A model generated the notes under the pieces. The model worked only from the letters and a program-made list of their open reading frames with translations, did no database searches and was not told the origin of the DNA. The position numbers and the translations under genes are program-made. From Saccharina japonica (lineage: Eukaryota > Sar > Phaeophyceae > Laminariales > Laminariaceae), in NCBI GenBank assembly GCA_008828725.1, contig MEHQ01001672.1:1-64000 (forward strand): a stretch of 64,000 nt of DNA, read 5' to 3'. Each line of letters starts with the position of its first letter. Position 1 is the stretch's first letter. Below, in pieces: positions 10,341-22,120 of the stretch.

Positions 10341-10841
10341 TCGACGAACGCCCCATGAACAGCGTCCTGTCGCTATTGACTACCTGATGGCTCGATGAGA
10401 GGTTACAGCTATCATACGTATGAGTCACAGCTTGCCGGGTCGCAGCTTGTTGCGACATTGTCAGTTGGCGATATCTTTCATGCATATCGTGCGTGGTCAG
10501 AAGATGTTCCTCCATTATCGTGGATATTGGATCTTGTACTAAAATGGTCATAGGTTTCCGTAGATCTGACGGTAGTTGAGGCGGGGAATTACCCGGCCTG
10601 GTCATCAAGTAACTACTTGTGACAGCTGTCGTGACTCTTGATATGGGATGAGCCGGTGCCTTGCCTCGTGTCACTTCTGCTTGGCTTGCCGTACCGAGCA
10701 TCACCGATACCTGGCGTGTCCTACACGCTACAAAGCTAAAAAAAGAGAAGCTCGTTGCAGACCGAAGTCGAACCTGAGGCACAAAGGTCCCATATACGTA
10801 CCAATATCGACTACTGCTCTACTTCGACTCACTGTGCGTGC
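10341..10841. other. Intergenic, no gene seen
   Basis: Non-repetitive at the scale I can read, with only short frames and no family similarity that I recognise. Confidence 0.4.
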
Positions 10842-12841
10842 GTGTTTATAAGTGCTTCCTCTAATGCCCGCTTGTGTTTTTTTCCGTTGCGACAGACACG
10901 GGCAAGTATCTTTATACTATAGATACTATAGCTAGGAATTCGACCGACTGTTTAATGGGGTTCTACAGTGTATTACATACCAGGTAGGACGTTGGATAAT
11001 GTTGAACACATCTACGTGACTAATACAGGCTCTGCGACACCAAGCAGCTGTATTGAATGCGCACCATGCGACACGCGGCTAGTATAGCAGTTGGGATAGG
11101 CATGATGTGCATAGGTCCCACCACACGTTATACGGTGTGTTCTGTTTCGAGCTGCCGTCCAGTTCTACTACTGCCGGTTTATTGCCGAATACTTTTGGGT
11201 ATCCATGACGGAAATTCCAACCGTGTGAGGTTTGCAATAATGCCATAAAACGGTGTGCCAGTTTTAAAATGCCATAAAAAGGTATATCGTGGATTTTACG
11301 CCAGTTAACGGTGCAGTCGGGGTCCCAGTCGGGGTCCCACTAGGGCGATCCACTTTAGGTCAAAATCGCTCGTCACAACGCCGTCCTACTTTAGTGCGGG
11401 GACTGCACTAAAGTGGGACCGGTCCCTCTTTAGCGCCGTCCCCGCACTACAGCGGGGCCGTTACGCCTCCACATCACTCGTATATACGAACAGAACAAGC
11501 CCGGAGAACAAGACAGCGCACACCAATGGGCTATGACGGGTATAAAGAGCATATCCCATATATAGGCGCTCACATCGACAAGGCTGCAGCGCTTATCTGG
11601 CAGTATACCCACCACACGACGCCATGTGCGGCAGGGGAACAGTGCCGGATTCCAGACCGCACGCCAAAGCCCAATGACGGCCCTAAATGTCGCGAAGGGT
11701 GTGGTGACTGTCTTCGCGGCATCTGGGGTGAAGACCGGTCCCTCTTTAGCGCCGTCCCCGCACTACAGCGGGGCCGTTACGCCTCCACATCACTCGTATA
11801 TACGAACAGAACAAGCCCGGAGAACAAGACAGCGCACACCAATGGGCTATGACGGGTATAAAAGAGCATATCCCACATAGGCGCTCACATCGACAAGGCT
11901 GCAGCGCTTATCTGGCAGTATACCCACCACACGACGCCATGTGCGGCAGGGGAACAGTGCCGGATTCCAGACCGCACGCCAAAGCCCAATGACGGCCCTA
12001 AATGTCGCGAAGGGTGTGGTGACTGTCTTCGCGGCATCTGTGTTTATAAGTGCTTCCTCTAATGCCCGCTTGTGTTTTTTTTCCGTTGCGACAGACACGG
12101 GCAAGTATCTTTATACTATAGATACTATAGCTAGGAATTCGACCGACTGTTTAATGGGGTTCTACAGTGTATTACATACCAGGTAGGACGTTGGATAATG
12201 TTGAACACATCTACGTGACTAATACAGGCTCTGCGACACCAAGCAGCCCGGGTTGCTGTATTGAATGCGCACCATGCGACACGCGGCTAGTATAGCAGTT
12301 GGGATAGGCATGATGTGCATAGGTCCCACCACACGTTATACGGTGTGTTCTGGTTCGAGCTGCCGTCCAGTTCTACTACTGCCGGTTTATTGCCGAATAC
12401 GTTTGGGTATCCATGACGGAAATTCCAACCGTGTGAGGTTTGTAATAATGCCATAAAACGGTGTGCCAGTTTTAAAATGCCATAAAAAGGTATATCGTGG
12501 ATTTTACGCCAGTTAACGGTGCAGTCGGGGTCCCAGTCGGGGTCCCACTAGGGCGATCCACTTTAGTACGGGGTCAAAATCGCTCGTCACAACGCCGTCC
12601 TACTTTAGTGCGGGGACTGCACTAAAGTGGGACCGGTCCCTCTTTAGCGCCGTCCCCGCACTACAGCGGGGCCGTTACGCCTCCACATCACTCGTATATA
12701 CGAACAGAACAAGCCCGGAGAACAAGACAGCGCACACCAATGGGCTATGACGGGTATAAAAGAGCATATCGCACATAGGCGCTCACATCGACAAGGCTGC
12801 AGCGCTTATCTGGCAGTATACCCACCACACGACGCCATGTG
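10842..12841. repeat. Tandemly duplicated non-coding block
   Basis: A block beginning GTGTTTATAAGTGCTTCCTC occurs at 10842 and again at 12040 with near identity over about 780 bp. A sub-block (GGACCGGTCCCTCTTTAGCG to the segment ending GACGCCATGTG) occurs three times, starting about 11417, 11732 and 12630. The third copy ends exactly where the copia-derived arm begins. The block contains a GCACTAAAGTGGGAC/GTCCCACTTTAGTGC inverted motif, and a relative in opposite orientation lies at 19210-19480. Confidence 0.8.
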
Positions 12842-12842
12842 G

Positions 12843-15310
12843 TTTCCCGGCTCTTTCCAGGTGTTAAGCTCGAGGCGGTCAAGAACGTCCACTCCGCCAA
12901 TGGTGGTCGTCTGTGGCTAGAGGCGATCCTGTGGGGAGCGGAATGCATGAACCGCTCGGCGACCACGGCGAACCCCGGTATGATGTCGCCGCATGAGGCG
13001 TACTACGGTTCTCCGCCGGAGTTGAAGATGCTCGCGTTTTTTCAGCCCGGATACATTCGCGTGATGCGCGATATGAAATCACAGCCTCAGGCAATAGCAT
13101 GCTATTACCTTAATGGTGGATACAACCATCCGTCTGACTGTTTCAAGGTGCTAAAGGCGTCCACGGGTGCGGTCTGTTACTCGCGCGACGTCACGTGGGC
13201 ACACCCTCGCGCCTCGCTGGTGACGCCGCCGCAGCCAGCGGGGGGGGAGTTGATTTCGTCCGCTGCTACGCCGATGCCACTGGAACTGCCGGATATGGTA
13301 TAGGTGCCAACGTATGCCGCGCCACCGTGTGTTGCAGCGCCCCCTACCTCGCCGACGCCGCTACCTCTACCGCCTGTTGGGTCTCCACTGCCACCGCCGC
13401 CATCCCTACCGCCTGTTGGGTCTCCGCTGCCCCCGCCGTCGACGCCGCCGGCCGAGTTTTTTCCTGCCGCGCCGTCGCCTGGAGTGTCGCCGATACCACC
13501 GCATGTTGTCCGGGAACTTGGCCATTACGGGGATGTTCGGATGCCGGGGCGCACGAGGGGAGAAAGTAAGGCCATTCTCGAGGATATTGGTCTGCAGGCA
13601 GGTGCATCGGAGCAAGCTCTCAACCACCACCTTGGAACCCTGTCGATGATGGGCCGCACTGCGTTCGTGTCAATGATGGCGGAACATGAGGACATCGAAG
13701 CCGCCCTCCGCAACGATCGGCCGCCCCGCGACCCCCCCAACCTCTCTGACTATCAAGCGAGTGACCTCACGACGCCCACGAGCTATGCTGGGGCTATGGC
13801 ATCGGGGCAAGCCCCGATCTGGTGCGATTCGATGTCGCGTGAGATTCTTGGTCTCCTGGATGCGGATACCTTCGCTGCGGTCCAGGAATAGCAATCAGTG
13901 GAGAACGTTATCGACTCCAAATGGGTGTTTGACGTGAAGAAGGACGAGCTTGGACACATCGTCAAGTTCAAGGCAAGGCTGGTGGCGCGGGGACTTAAAA
14001 CCACGTGAGGGGATTGATTTCAGTGAGACTTTTGCCCCAACGGTCTCTGGTGCTTGTGTGCGTTTGTTGACTGCGATTGCATGTGTTTTAGATTTGGACT
14101 TATGTCATTTTGATGTACAACAGGCGTTCGTTCAGTCCAACTTGGAAGAAGATGTTTTCATGCGAATGCCACAGGGCTGTGGAAGTTTGTCTGGTAAAGT
14201 AGTGCGATTGGATAAGAGTCTGTATGGCTTGAAGCAGGCGTCGAGATCGTGGAACATTCACTTGACTGCTTGCTTGACGAATCTGCGTTTCCAGCAGTGC
14301 CTTGCGGATGTCTGTGTTTTTCGTTTGGTGGAAGAAGGGCGAGTTGCAATTACTGCAGTCATCCACGTTGACGATATGTTCGCTGTGGGACTCAAGAGCA
14401 GGTGTGATCGTTTCTGCGAATATTTAGGCCGGATGATGCCTGTGAAAAATCTTGGTGAGCTGCGTTGGTACGGTGGTTGTCATTTTCCAGAGACCGCCTG
14501 AACGGCTTACTGAAGATTTCGCAGAAGACTTTCGCCGATTCGTTAGTGGAACATTTTGGTGTGGTTGACGAGAAGAGCATTCCGATGCCTGTTGGAGTAA
14601 AGCTGGAGGAATTCAGTCAGGACGAGCCCGTGGGTACCTGGCCGTTTCGTGAGCTGATTGGTAGTCTGATGTGGCTGGCTACCCAAACACGGCCAGACAT
14701 CGAACGCAGTGCGTGCGGCTGCCAGGCATTGCGCTGGGCCCAGAGAGATACACTGGAAGACAGCACTAGGTATTTTAGCGAATGTTAAGGGAACGAGTGG
14801 ATACGGTATTGCTTTCCGAAAAAGGTTGATGGCTGGTTTGTTGATGCAGGTGTTTGCCGATGCAGACTACGCGAGTAAGGCAACCTATAGGAGATCGGTT
14901 TCGGGGGGAGTGATAATGTGTGGGGGTGCTTGTGTGTGCTGGTTTTCTAGAACTCAGAAGTGCGTTACGCTTTCCACTTCTGAAGCAGAATACGTCGCAG
15001 TGGCGGAGACTATGAAGGAAGTGTTATTTATGCAGCAGGTTTGGTGTTTCATGTTGCCGGGAGTGGGGACACCATGTGTGCCGGTGTTCGAGGATAACGA
15101 GGGTGCTGTGCAGCTCGCGCAAAACCCCGTGACCAACTCGAACTCGAAGCACATCGATGTACGCCATCACTTCCTGAGGGAGCTAGTTGCGAAGGGAACG
15201 ATCTCCATAACGCACGTGCGGTCGGCATGGCAACATGCTGAATTCTTGACAAAACCGTTGAGTGCGGAGGCATTCCAGTTCCACTGCAACTTTGGATCTC
15301 TCTCAACAAA
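12843..15310 (+). pseudogene. Copia integrase C-term / RT / RNase H remnant (plus arm of inverted repeat)
   Basis: Coding remnants on the plus strand: integrase C-terminal region (VKLEAVKNVHSANGG, MSPHEAYYG), Pro-rich linker, RT (FSETFAPTVSGACVRLLTA, FDVQQAFVQSNLEEDVFMRM, SLYGLKQASRSW, IHVDDMFAVG) and RNase H (FADADYASKATYRRS, STSEAEYVAVAETMKE, NSKHIDVRHHFLRE). It is broken by TAG at 13301, a TAG after AAVQE at 13889, a frameshift near 14000 (extra base in the KxREGIDF region), and frame changes near 14490 and 14700. The 5' part (gag, protease, integrase core) is absent. A near-identical copy lies on the minus strand at 15408-17893. Confidence 0.9.
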
Positions 15311-15370
15311 ACAACGAAGGAGCGAACACCGTGCCTGTCGAGGGCCGACGCCTTTTCTAACAAGTGCGTG

Positions 15371-15373
15371 AGG

Positions 15374-15407
<34 letters not shown>
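15371..15407. repeat. Poly(A)/poly(T) tract at the centre of the inverted repeat
   Basis: About 35 A residues separate the two head-to-head copia remnants. The minus arm begins directly with GAGAGAGATCAAAG. The plus arm diverges at the same GATCTCTCTC motif and has about 60 extra bases before the A tract. Confidence 0.85.
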
Positions 15408-15409
<2 letters not shown>

Positions 15410-16814
15410 AGAGATCAAAGTTGCAGTGGAACTGGAATGCCTCCGCACTCAACGGTTTTGTCAAGAANTCAGCATGTTGCCATGCCGACCGCACGTGCGT
15501 TATGGAGATCGTTCCCTTCGCAACTAGCTCCCTCAGGAAGTGATGGCGTACATCGATGTGCTTCGAGTTCGAGTTGGTCACGGGGTTTTGCGCGAGCTGC
15601 ACAGCACCCTCGTCATCCTCGAACACCGGCACACATGGTGTCCCCACTCCCGGCAGCATAAAACAACAAGCTTGCTGCAGAAATAACACTTCCTTCATAG
15701 TCTCCGCCATTGCGACGTATTCTGCTTCAGTAGTGGAAAGCGTAACGCACTTCTGAGTTCTAGAAAACCAGCACACACAAGCACCCCCACACATTATCAC
15801 TCCCCACGAAACCGATCTCCTATTGGTTGCCTTACTCGCGTAGTCTGCATCAGCAAACACCTGCATCAACAGACCAGCCATTAACCCTTTTCGGAAAGTA
15901 ATACCGTATCCACTCGTTCCCTTAACATACGCTAAAATACCTAGTGCTGTCTTCCAGTGTATCTCTCTGGGCCCAGCGTAATACCTGGCAACCGCACGTA
16001 CTGCGTTCGAAATGTCTGGCCGTGTTTGGGTAGCCAGCCACATCAGACTACCAATCAGCTCACGAAAAGGCCAGGTACCCACGGGCTCGTCCTGACTGAA
16101 TTCCTCAAGCTTTACCCCAACAGGCATCGGAATGCTCTTCTCGTCAACTACACCAAAAATTTCGACTAACGAATCGGCGAAAGTCTTCTGCGAAATCTTC
16201 AGCAAGCCGTTCAGGCGGTCTCTGGAAAATTGGCAACCACCGTACCAACGCAGCTCACCAAGATTTTTCACAGGCACCATCCGGCCTAAATCTTCGCAGA
16301 AACGATCGCATCTGCTCTTGAGTTCCACAGCGAATGTATCGTCGTCGTGGATGACTGCAGTAATTGCAACTCGCCCTTCTTCCACCAAACGAAAAACACA
16401 GACATCCGCAAGGCACTGCTGGAAACGCAGTTTCGTCAAGCAAGCAGTCAAGTGAATGTTCCACGATCTCGACGCCTGCTTCAAGCCATACAGACTCTTA
16501 TTTAATCGCACTACTTTACCAGACAAACTTTCACAGCCCTGTGGCATTCGCATGAAAACATCTTCTTCCAAGTTGGACTGAACGAACGCCTGTTGTATAT
16601 CAAAATAACATAAGTCCAAATCTAAAGCACATGCAATCGCAGTCAACAAACGCACACAAGCACCAAAGACCGTTGGGGCAAAAGTCTCACTGAAATCAAT
16701 CCCCTCACGTTGTTTAAATCCCCGCGCCACCAGCCTTGCCTTGAACTTGACGATGTGTCCAAGCTCGTCCTTCTTCACGTCAAACACCCATTTGGAGTCG
16801 ATAACGTTCTCCAC
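15408..16814 (-). pseudogene. Copia RT-RNase H region, minus arm (open ~470 codons)
   Basis: This is the better preserved copy. It is open from MENVIDSKWVFDVKKDELGH through GFKQREGIDFSETFAPTVFG, FDIQQAFVQSNLEEDVFMRM, SLYGLKQASRSW and the complete RNase H (FADADYASKATNRRS, STTEAEYVAMAE, KHIDVRHHFLRE) to LTKPLSAEAFQFHCNF. The YVDD-box position reads IHDDDTFAV, where the plus arm has IHVDDMFAV. One base is ambiguous (15469). Copia RT/RNase H copies element RNA into DNA; this copy lacks gag, protease and the integrase core. Confidence 0.88.
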
Positions 16815-16820
16815 TGATTG

Positions 16821-17893
16821 CTATTCCTGGACCGCAGCGAAGGTATCCGCATCCAGGAGACCAAGAATCTCACGCGACATCGAATCGCACCAGATCGGGG
16901 CTTGCCCCGATGCCATAGCCCCAGCATAGCTCGTGGGCGTCGTGAGGTCACTCGCTTGATAGTCAGAGAGGTTGGGGGGGTCGCGGGGCGGCCGATCGTT
17001 GCGGAGGGTGGCTTCGATGTCTTCATGTTCCGCCATCATTGACACGAACGCAGTGCGGCCCATCATCGACAGGCTTCCAAGGTAGTGGTTGAGAGCTTGC
17101 TCCGATGCACCTGCCTGCAGACCATTATCCTCGAGAATGACCTTACTTTCTCCCCTCGTGCGCCCCGGCATCCGAACATCCCCGTAATGGCCAACTTCCC
17201 GGACAACACGCGGTGGTATCGGCGACACTCCAGGCGACGGCGCGGCAGGCGGAAACTCGGCCGGCGGCATCGACGGCGGTAGCAGCGGCGGCGTCGACGG
17301 TGGTGGTAGCCGAGACCCAACAGGCGGTAGGGATGGCGGCGGTGGCGGCGGAGACCCAATAGGCGGTAGGGATGGCGGCGTCGGCGTGGTACGAGGCGCT
17401 GCAACAAACGGTGGCGCGGCATACGTTGGCACATATAGCATATCCGGCAGTTCCGGTGGCGTCGGCGTAGCAGCGGACGAAACCAACTCCCCCCCCGCTG
17501 GCTGCGGCGGCGTCACCAGCGAGGCGCGAGGGTGTGCCCACGTGACGTCGCGCGAGTAACAGACCGCACCCGTGGACGCCTTTAGCACCTTGAAACAGTC
17601 AGACGGGTGGTTGTATCCACCATTAAGGTAATAGCATGCTACGGCCTGATCCTGTGATTTTTTATCGCGCATCACGCGCATGTATCCGGGCTGAAAAAAC
17701 GCGAGCATCTTTAACTCCGGCGGAGAACCGTAGTACGCCTCATGCGGCGACATCATACCGGGGTTCGCCGTGGTCGCCGAGCGGTTCATGCATTCCGCTC
17801 CCCATAGGATCGCCTCTAGCCACAGACGACCACCATTGGCTGAGTGGACTTTCTTGACCGCCTCGAGCTTGACACCTGGAAAGAGCCGGGAAA
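16821..17893 (-). pseudogene. Copia integrase C-terminal region and Pro-rich linker, minus arm
   Basis: Same frame as the RT-RNase H part, separated by one TAG (after AAVQE) that is also present at the equivalent position in the plus arm. It contains SRLFPGVKLEAVKKVHSANGG, ECMNRSATTANPGMMSPHEA and CYYLNGGYNHPSDCFKVLKA, then a PPP-rich linker slightly longer than in the plus arm. The reading frame runs upstream into LTR-like sequence (17905-18049), so the N-terminal residues are not integrase. Confidence 0.85.
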
Positions 17894-17904
17894 ACTGGAC
17901 GGGT

Positions 17905-18049
17905 CGGGCGTCGGTCACAATGACAGTTAATGTACCAAACATCCCCCGGAATAAAACATGCCTTCCTACATATACGCATTCACGTATTCCGCCGCACATG
18001 GCTGTGGCGATACTCCCAGATCACAGCTGTACTCCGAGCATACTCAACA
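17905..18049 (-). mobile_element. LTR 5'-end fragment fused to integrase remnant
   Basis: On the minus strand this starts TGTTGAGTATGCTCGGAGTA and matches 18465-18612 on the plus strand in reverse orientation. It begins with TGTTGA, as LTRs of this family do, and fuses to integrase coding sequence at about 17905. Confidence 0.65.
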
Positions 18050-18464
18050 AGATGCCGAGGCGCGGCTGTTGTAATTTCTTATGTGATTGCAATAGTTTAT
18101 ATGGGAGTTTGTAAGAGGTTTTTGCTCGTAGGGACGGGTTCCCTCTTACTATCATCGTTGAGTACATTCATCTTTCATCTTGGCTCATCGCCTGGAGCTA
18201 CGAATACCGTTTTACATTGGTAGTTTGTAGGTTCGTGGTGTTGATATTGTGTACTTGCATAATTGCCGTTTTACCTGGCAATGGTAACAATATATCAATG
18301 TTCATTAAAAGGCAGGGGGGCTGTTGTCATATACCATTGAGGTTTGATTTTATTTGGTTTTGGTATTTTTGGTTTGTGTGTTGTCAGAAGGTTTCCCACG
18401 AGGTTTTTCCCTTCTTTATATGTATGTGAATGGCTATCATATGCCGTACACCGAGCAGGGGGGC

Positions 18465-18690
18465 TGTTGAGTATGCTCGGAGTACAGCTGTGATCTGGGA
18501 GTATCGCACAGCCATGTGCGGCGGAATACGTGGAATGCGCATATGGTAGAAGGCATGTTTATTCGGGGGATGTTTGGTACATGTAACTGTCATTGTGACC
18601 GACGCCCGACGTCCCAGGAGAACACTTCTTCTCCTTCTTCTTCTTCTTCTCCTCCTCGAGATAATACAACACGAGAGTCCTTCCAACCTT
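18465..18690 (+). mobile_element. Partial or solo LTR, preceded by polypurine tract
   Basis: TGTTGAGTATGC starts directly after GAGCAGGGGGGC, a polypurine tract like the one before the 3' LTR at 27889. The first 148 bp match 17905-18049 inverted. The right end is not defined. A second polypurine-like GGCAGGGGGGCTGTTG lies near 18310. Confidence 0.5.
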
Positions 18691-19830
18691 CATAATGAGT
18701 GACGTTTACCTCGCCTGACTGCGTAAGACCTATCACGCCCCAGAGCATCGATTACATCTGGGGTGAAGTGGAGGATCCTGGCAGTGATAATGCACTCCAT
18801 CCGGGGGTGCAAGCACCAGTACATTGCTCGAGATCTCCGGTTGCGGTTCACCCTCAGGCTTCTTCTATCGTAGACGGGCTGAATTGGGCCGAAAACGATC
18901 GTACATGTACCTACCAGGTATACGACTGTAGTTCAATTGTGCTACGTATAGATTCGGGCTACGAGTAGCCGTGCGTGATGACGGATGCGTGTTTTGCAAC
19001 CGAGCAACTGCAGTAAATGTACCTAGTATATTGTACACTTTTAATCGACACGTGGATAATACACGAAACAAGTCAATGTCCCCGTCTCCAACAAAACTGC
19101 CGTGAAGAAGTGTATCGTGCAGGGGCCCTGGTGGCTCTAGTCATTTCATCATCTCGGGTTCGGGACCCACGTTAATGCGATTCTCGCATGGCGCAGGGTA
19201 GCCTACATCTTCTGTTTTCCCATATAAACCCCTTTAGTGCGGTACCGCACTAAAGTGGGACTCATTTTAGTGTGGGGCCGCACTAGACCGGTATGGGGCG
19301 GGGTCCCATTATAGTGCTGTTGTGGTCGCCTGACGACCAACCGCCCTAAAGGGGGATCTCCACTGTACATAAAACGAAACCAGCACAACAATCCCAGCAG
19401 GGAAATATATTTTTGCCCCGGTATACCGTTTTATGGCAAAAACCCATATACATTTCTGACGTATATGTTATGGCTCATGTTACCGGGTGGAAGCCGCACA
19501 GACAGTCTATAATCCAGCACGCGTTTCGAGGGTTGGATGTGTACTCGCACTAACATTTCATTGTGGCAGGTCAAGATCTAGATGATCTACTACTACTATT
19601 CGTAGTATATTTGTATCAAAGCCCGGGTCGTATCGTTGTCACCATCGACTGTCCCACGAAGGGGAAGCCTTACCGACACGGAAACATACAAGCATCATCT
19701 CAGATCATATTACCTCTCCACACAATACAACACCCCCAATATCCTCATACCAGTATCGAGCACCGCGCACCACAAACAGCCCCCATACTCGGTGCGATAT
19801 ACGACAGGTCCCGAACGACTGGTTTTATCA
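18691..19830. other. Intergenic, with a GCACTAAAGTGGGAC-containing relative of the 11-12.8 kb block
   Basis: 19210-19480 contains CGCACTAAAGTGGGAC and CCGTTTTATGGCA motifs that match the 11.2-11.45 and 12.4-12.65 kb blocks in reverse orientation. The rest shows short frames only and no gene I can support. Confidence 0.45.
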
Positions 19831-19833
19831 CAG

Positions 19834-19986
19834 ATTGCCAGGTAAAACGGCACATCTCAAACCCCCGTCATAAATCGTTGCCAAGGTAAAACGGCAATCT
19901 CAAGTTCGGTACAAAATAATTGCCAAGGTAAAACGGCAATCCCAACTTACATCTTGAAAAAAACTGCCAACGTAAAACGGCAATCC
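19834..19986. repeat. Four copies of the hairpin motif TTGCCAAGGTAAAACGGCAA
   Basis: Copies at 19834, 19877, 19918 and 19964 are spaced about 43 bases apart. Each can pair TTGCC with GGCAA around GTAAAAC. A single reverse-complement copy sits at 18262-18282 (ATTGCCGTTTTACCTGGCAA). The function is unknown. Confidence 0.75.
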
Positions 19987-20269
19987 TAATCCAAAATTTC
20001 CCAATATCGATTCCAGTATAGATCTCCTAAAATAATGCGAGAAAATAACTACGGCAAGGGAAAATCCAACAAACGAGAGCAGGCGAAAAAAGTACAACAT
20101 CACCTGCAGCGCAGATATTTGACGACAGTTGTTATCCTGGTCCGCCCCTTGCAACCATACATCCTTCGTAGCACAAAGAACCGCACGTGTAGTATTGTAC
20201 AAAAGTATAAACACAGCAGTGTTTTAGCTATGGAGAATGAATACGGACTTGCTTCGTAAGTCTCGGGTC

Positions 20270-21110
20270 CCACTCAAGGTTGACTATAAGGTTCTTCGAA
20301 AGAACGAGAGACACTCACTTGATTGTCACTGTCGCTACACTGACGAGGCTCGTACGTATCTGCCTCTCGCACCCTACTACTATACCTACGTGGCAAATTC
20401 CCCGTTATAACGACCGGCGTATCAACGTACCCCCTACCACCTCGCAACGAGCGCTGCAGCTTGCCTTGTCTAAGGGTAGGAGACCTGAAGCACATCTGCA
20501 CAACCCCGGCCGCAAACCAATCCCCCAAAAGGCGAGTGTGAGTCCCTTCGTTTGATAGGCTTCCCCTACGAGGGAGCAAGACAACTCCCGCCACAAAACA
20601 CATACATTCCCTCGACCCCGACTTTTCGCTGACGCTCAACGGCTATGTCGCCAAATGCACACCGAACTTCGGTCCCAACTATTGTATACTACCTACCTGC
20701 TACGTGATAGCGTGTCCGAGGATGACCCACATACTATACATCCCGAACTGTATACTCGAAGTAGCACGCAATGACTTGTCCGAGGCTGTCTAATACTCGT
20801 CCCATGCGAGTCCCTTCCTCTGACAATAATTTTCTTACGGTGGAGCACGACAACTTCCGCCACAAAGTGCATTTCCCCCCCGCCCCCGCCCCCGACTTGT
20901 CGCTAACGCTCAACCGACTATACACCAACGAAGCATGTGGAATTTAGCCCCCCAACTGTATACCACGTAAATAGCGAACCCGAAGAAGTCCCACCGACTG
21001 CCTTCCTCAACTTTTGATCGCGTGGTAGCTTGCCCGAGTCTGTCCAACATCTGTCCCATTCGCGTCTCTTCATTTGCCAAAGCTCCCCCTCAGACCAACT
21101 ACGACGACAA
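20270..21110. repeat. Diverged tandem repeat, about 250-bp units
   Basis: Segments with GCGAGTCCCTTC, GGAGCACGACAACTTCCGCCAC and GCTAACGCTCAACCG motifs recur at about 20525-20690 and 20800-20960, with a weaker third near 21000-21100. The minus-strand frames over them are similar to each other, but I recognise no protein. Confidence 0.55.
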
Positions 21111-21732
21111 ATGATTTTTAGGCTTTCTGAGAACTGAGTTTTTAGGCCGAAAATTCGCGTTTTGGTAACGCCTCTACTGCAGAGACCGGGACAAAATCAG
21201 CGCAGCAAAAAAAGGCTCTGTCGTTTCGTACAACAATAGAAACAAGGAATGCCCGGGTGAACTGAGTGAACCATAGCACCTCTATCATTATACCACGGCG
21301 ACAACAGACCCAACACCCCCCCCCCCGTCTCGTCTACCACCACCATATCGTGTATTACATGCTGTAGGTATACATGTACGACAACAAATACAACGGCAAC
21401 GACCACGAACAAGAGCCACAACCAATGGTTAACGATCGTCAGTGGTTGTCAGTCAAACCACAACGACCACAATCAAATGGTTGACTGACGGTTACCATTT
21501 CTGAGGTGGTTACGTTTATTTGGCTGATCATGTACAAATGGCTACATGCAAAAGAGTCGGGACACAGCGCGACCCACACCACCATAGGAATTGAAAATAT
21601 GATGGGCGCGAGTACGGGTGAGTTTAAGATTTGCGCCCTCCCGAGTATATTATACCTTGGGTAAGGTAGTGCCGAATGGTACAAGTGTACCTATTCGGAA
21701 GTACGGGGTACACTAAGTAAACTATGCAGTAC

Positions 21733-22036
21733 TGTTGATTGTGCTAAATAATACGACGGAGATGATCCATTTTATAGTAGGGAGTTCCATATATCGATGA
21801 GGCATTATGTGTAAGGGAGAAATCTGCATGGAGCGGCGGATATATTGCGGGTGAATGGGACGTTTCTTGTCTGGCAGCTTGCGGGGTTATGTCGTTTGAT
21901 GCTTCGTCATGAGCTGTCACTCGACAGCTCGATAATAATACCAGGTACAAGATAAGAGTTTATGTGTCACTGCTGTCTTGAGTCACCACGACACGCTCCT
22001 CTGCCAACTACGTACACCTTTAGAGATCGATTGACA
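21733..22036 (+). repeat. 5' LTR of copia element
   Basis: Starts TGTTGATTGTGCTAAATAAT and ends GATCGATTGACA. Body sequence (TATAGTAGGGAGTTCCATAT, GGGACGTTTCTTGTCTGGCA) is shared with the 3' LTR at 27889-28185. Length is about 304 bp and the ends are TG..CA. No matching target duplication is seen at the outer flanks. Confidence 0.88.
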
Positions 22037-22120
22037 CACTATTAATAGTGAGCCGGTGATCTTCTACTGGTACAAACGTAGTCCCGGCCAGCCTAGAGAG
22101 GCGGGAACTAGCTCCTAGCG

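Noticed and set aside
10103..10782. Asp-rich plus-strand frame and a His/Ser-rich 195-codon minus frame
   Set aside because: Both arise from the GAT trinucleotide repeat. The non-repeat part has no recognisable protein pattern.
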